DNA of 64,000 nucleotides, taken from Microbulbifer sp. MKSA007 (GTDB lineage Bacteria; Pseudomonadota; Gammaproteobacteria; Pseudomonadales; Cellvibrionaceae). A model generated the notes under the pieces. It saw nothing but the letters and a program-made list of their open reading frames with translations. It ran no database searches and was not told where the DNA came from. Both the position numbers and the translations under genes were made by a program. This document shows, piece after piece, positions 62,736 through 64,000 of this stretch. Where the stretch lies: positions 2,625,501-2,689,500 of the forward strand of contig CP128433.1 in assembly GCA_032615215.1 (NCBI GenBank), written 5' to 3'. Position 1 is the stretch's first letter, and each line of letters begins with the position of its first letter.

Positions 62736-62786
62736 GTGAAGCGGTGAAGCGAAAAGGTGAAGCGACCGGGCTTGATTGGTGAAGCA
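62736..62786 (+). repeat. Short direct repeats (GTGAAGCG x3 plus one variant)
   Basis: GTGAAGCG occurs at 62736-62743, 62744-62751 and 62757-62764, and as GTGAAGCA at 62779-62786, just after the ATPase stop codon. Iteron-like spacing (8, 13 and 22 bp) suggests a protein-binding or packaging/replication site, or simple slippage. Confidence 0.5.
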
Positions 62787-62843
62787 GAACCCATGTGACA
62801 AAACCCTCGCAAATTGTTCGAAGACAACCGAGGGACTGAGTCC

Positions 62844-63014
62844 ATGCTTCCAAATTCCGTTGACCGCGCTGTCCGCGACAACGTCGACAAAAAAATAGTT
62901 ATCTCGTCTGCGATTGGTGCGGCGCTTTTGGGCGTCGTCACTTTCGTGGCTGTAAAAACAGGTATTAAGCCCCTGGCCAAAGCTGCGAAAGTGGCGAAGA
63001 ACGGGAGCAAGTAA
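62844..63014 (+). CDS. Small phage membrane protein upstream of capsid gene
   Basis: 56 aa from ATG (a TTG ten codons upstream is possible). A charged start (MLPNSVDRAVRDNVDKK) precedes one span (IVISSAIGAALLGVVTFVAV) and a Lys-rich tail (LAKAAKVAKNGSK). It is most likely a virion membrane protein, by analogy with the small proteins next to the capsid gene of PM2. It ends 2 nt before the capsid gene. Confidence 0.65.
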   Translation: MLPNSVDRAVRDNVDKKIVISSAIGAALLGVVTFVAVKTGIKPLAKAAKVAKNGSK

Positions 63015-63016
63015 GA

Positions 63017-63847
63017 ATGCGCAATACATTCCGCCTTGCCCCTGCTGAGGGTGTTGCCGCTGGTGCAACGGCTACCATTCGTCTCCCTGGTCCGCGCTGT
63101 TACCACGGTGTAACGATTCAGACCAGTTTCCCCCGCTCTAAGATCAACGCGATTCGAATCGCCGCGAATAACCGCACAGTGCAGGAATACACTGGAGAAG
63201 CCATTGACGTATTTAATGCGTTTGATGGGCGACAGGAGGGCAATGATACCTTTTTGAGTATCCCCTTCGATCAAACTGGCTTGAAGTTGCGCGGCCATGA
63301 GGAGCAAACCGCATTTAATGTGGGCTCTATGGAGATTAAGAATGGCGCTGCAACGGGTGTGATTCTGGGGGATTTGGAGCTTCAGATTGATATTGATGCA
63401 ACTGCGTCAACGCCGGTTATTCACAACGCCTGGGCGACTATTTCGCCAGTGAAAGAAGGTGGACCCGGCGCACTCCGCAGTATCTACCGCTTGCCCGGTG
63501 TCCAGGGTGTTACAGGCCGTTGGGATTATGACAAGTTACCCAAAGGTACCCGCGCCTCGCAGTTTCTGTCACGCCTGTTTATCAAGTCTTCCTATATCAC
63601 GGAAATTGAGCTGGAGCGTGACACGCGCACAATCTGGGAGCGCACCAACGATCTCAATACTTGGCTCCAAAATGACGGGGAGCGATTCCCTCAAGGGGGT
63701 TGGTTCGTTATCGATTTCTCTGAAGAGGGCTATGGAGAAAATAAGCTGGATTGCCGCACTGCGCGCGATCTGCGTTTGAAAATCACTAGCTCAAACTCTG
63801 AAACAGTCGAGATGTTTGCCGAATACATTGGCGAGCTAGAAGTATAA
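63017..63847 (+). CDS. Double-jelly-roll major capsid protein (PM2 P2-like)
   Basis: 276 aa (PM2 P2: 269). The N-terminus FRLAPAEGVAAGATATIRLP parallels the P2 opening (VAAG then an LP motif). It is followed by an I-AIRI-AN-R--QEYTG block and an all-beta pattern through two similar halves (~20-125 and ~145-276). The C-terminal signature ARDLRLKITSSNSETVEMFAEYIGEL closely follows the DLRLKI...VEYMG end of P2. This fold builds pseudo-T=21 icosahedral capsids over a membrane. I rely on remembered P2 features, not an alignment. The RBS is GGGAG, at 9 nt. Confidence 0.88.
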   Translation: MRNTFRLAPAEGVAAGATATIRLPGPRCYHGVTIQTSFPRSKINAIRIAANNRTVQEYTGEAIDVFNAFDGRQEGNDTFLSIPFDQTGLKLRGHEEQTAFNVGSMEIKNGAATGVILGDLELQIDIDATASTPVIHNAWATISPVKEGGPGALRSIYRLPGVQGVTGRWDYDKLPKGTRASQFLSRLFIKSSYITEIELERDTRTIWERTNDLNTWLQNDGERFPQGGWFVIDFSEEGYGENKLDCRTARDLRLKITSSNSETVEMFAEYIGELEV

Positions 63848-63858
63848 GGGGGTGGGCT

Positions 63859-64000
63859 ATGTCCGATTCTAGTAACCCTTTTGTTGACTTCACTAATGTT
63901 CTGATTGGTGGCGCGCTGCAGTGGAAACAGCTCGATCAGCCGCCACCACTGCCAGCGCAACCGGATAACGCCACAGCGGTTCCCACATATCCGACACAGC
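63859..64000 (+). CDS. Phage protein downstream of the capsid gene, truncated by window end
   Basis: An open frame from ATG (after GGGGTGGG) runs 47 codons to the edge. It reads MSDSSNPFVDFTNVLIGGALQWKQ, then a Pro-rich stretch (LDQPPPLPAQP). Position after the capsid gene suggests a minor structural or membrane protein. No family was recognised and the rest is not visible. Confidence 0.6.
   Translation, partial: MSDSSNPFVDFTNVLIGGALQWKQLDQPPPLPAQPDNATAVPTYPTQ

Larger units (their letters stand above)
55544..64000. mobile_element. Integrated corticovirus (PM2)-like tailless phage element, right end outside window
   Basis: From the integrase gene to the window edge, the content is entirely phage-like: tyrosine integrase, HTH regulator with operators, tightly overlapping tiny genes, HUH replication initiator, small membrane and zinc-finger proteins, packaging-type ATPase and double-jelly-roll capsid protein. 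Gene order ATPase - small membrane protein - major capsid protein and the absence of terminase, portal or tail genes fit corticoviruses such as PM2 and their known prophage relatives. At least 8.5 kb are present; a PM2-sized genome is ~10 kb, so the spike and lysis genes and attR should lie just beyond. No tRNA is present at the left border. Confidence 0.85.

Overview
The window looks like chromosome of a marine gammaproteobacterium, most likely a Microbulbifer/Cellvibrionales-type organism. This is inferred from gene style (secreted subtilases with PPC domains, TonB receptor, moderate GC) and not from a marker gene. No rRNA, tRNA or CRISPR array is visible.

Layout. 0-6 kb: the tail of a DUF418 membrane protein, a secreted PLC-like phosphodiesterase fused to a C-type lectin domain, and a leftward operon for a CaiB/BaiF CoA-transferase, a PaaK-like acyl-CoA ligase and a frameshifted family-2 O-methyltransferase. 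6.8-7.6 kb: a small outer-membrane barrel protein. 7.6-40.2 kb: a complete salicylate-capped, cysteine-based siderophore locus of the pyochelin/yersiniabactin class. It holds salicylate activation (pchD), an editing thioesterase (pchC), salicylate synthesis (pchBA behind a Fur-like box), and two NRPSs together carrying ArCP-(Cy-A-PCP)x2 and docking-Cy-A[stuffed MT/E]-PCP-TE. It also holds two exporter-type ABC half transporters, a saccharopine-dehydrogenase-like reductase, a stand-alone methyltransferase (frameshifted), a degenerate adenylation domain carrying a stuffed methyltransferase/epimerase, a thiazolinyl imine reductase, an ABC-2 ATPase/permease pair with a dead M1-peptidase-like tail, and a TonB-dependent receptor. 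Three Cy domains and three Cys-type A domains predict one more cysteine-derived ring than pyochelin. The stuffed tailoring domains are absent from the first protein and appear to be supplied in trans.

40-55 kb: ordinary accessory and housekeeping genes: a VOC protein, a Cys-rich secreted protein, hipBA, a DUF3857/transglutaminase membrane protein, a GNAT, dps, two paralogous S8 proteases sharing an upstream motif, and a COG0523 zinc-type GTPase.

55.5-64 kb (runs off the right edge): an integrated, tailless, corticovirus (PM2)-like element. It has a tyrosine integrase, an HTH regulator with operator repeats, a run of overlapping tiny genes, an HUH rolling-circle replication initiator, small zinc-finger, coiled-coil and membrane proteins, a P9/A32-type packaging ATPase, a small membrane protein and a PM2 P2-like double-jelly-roll major capsid protein. 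This is the most noteworthy system in the window. A loxP-like nested palindrome lies just upstream of its integrase.

Three apparent frameshifts in two methyltransferase genes all fall at 5-nt G/C runs and are each repaired by one added base, so they may be sequencing errors or slippage sites rather than true decay.
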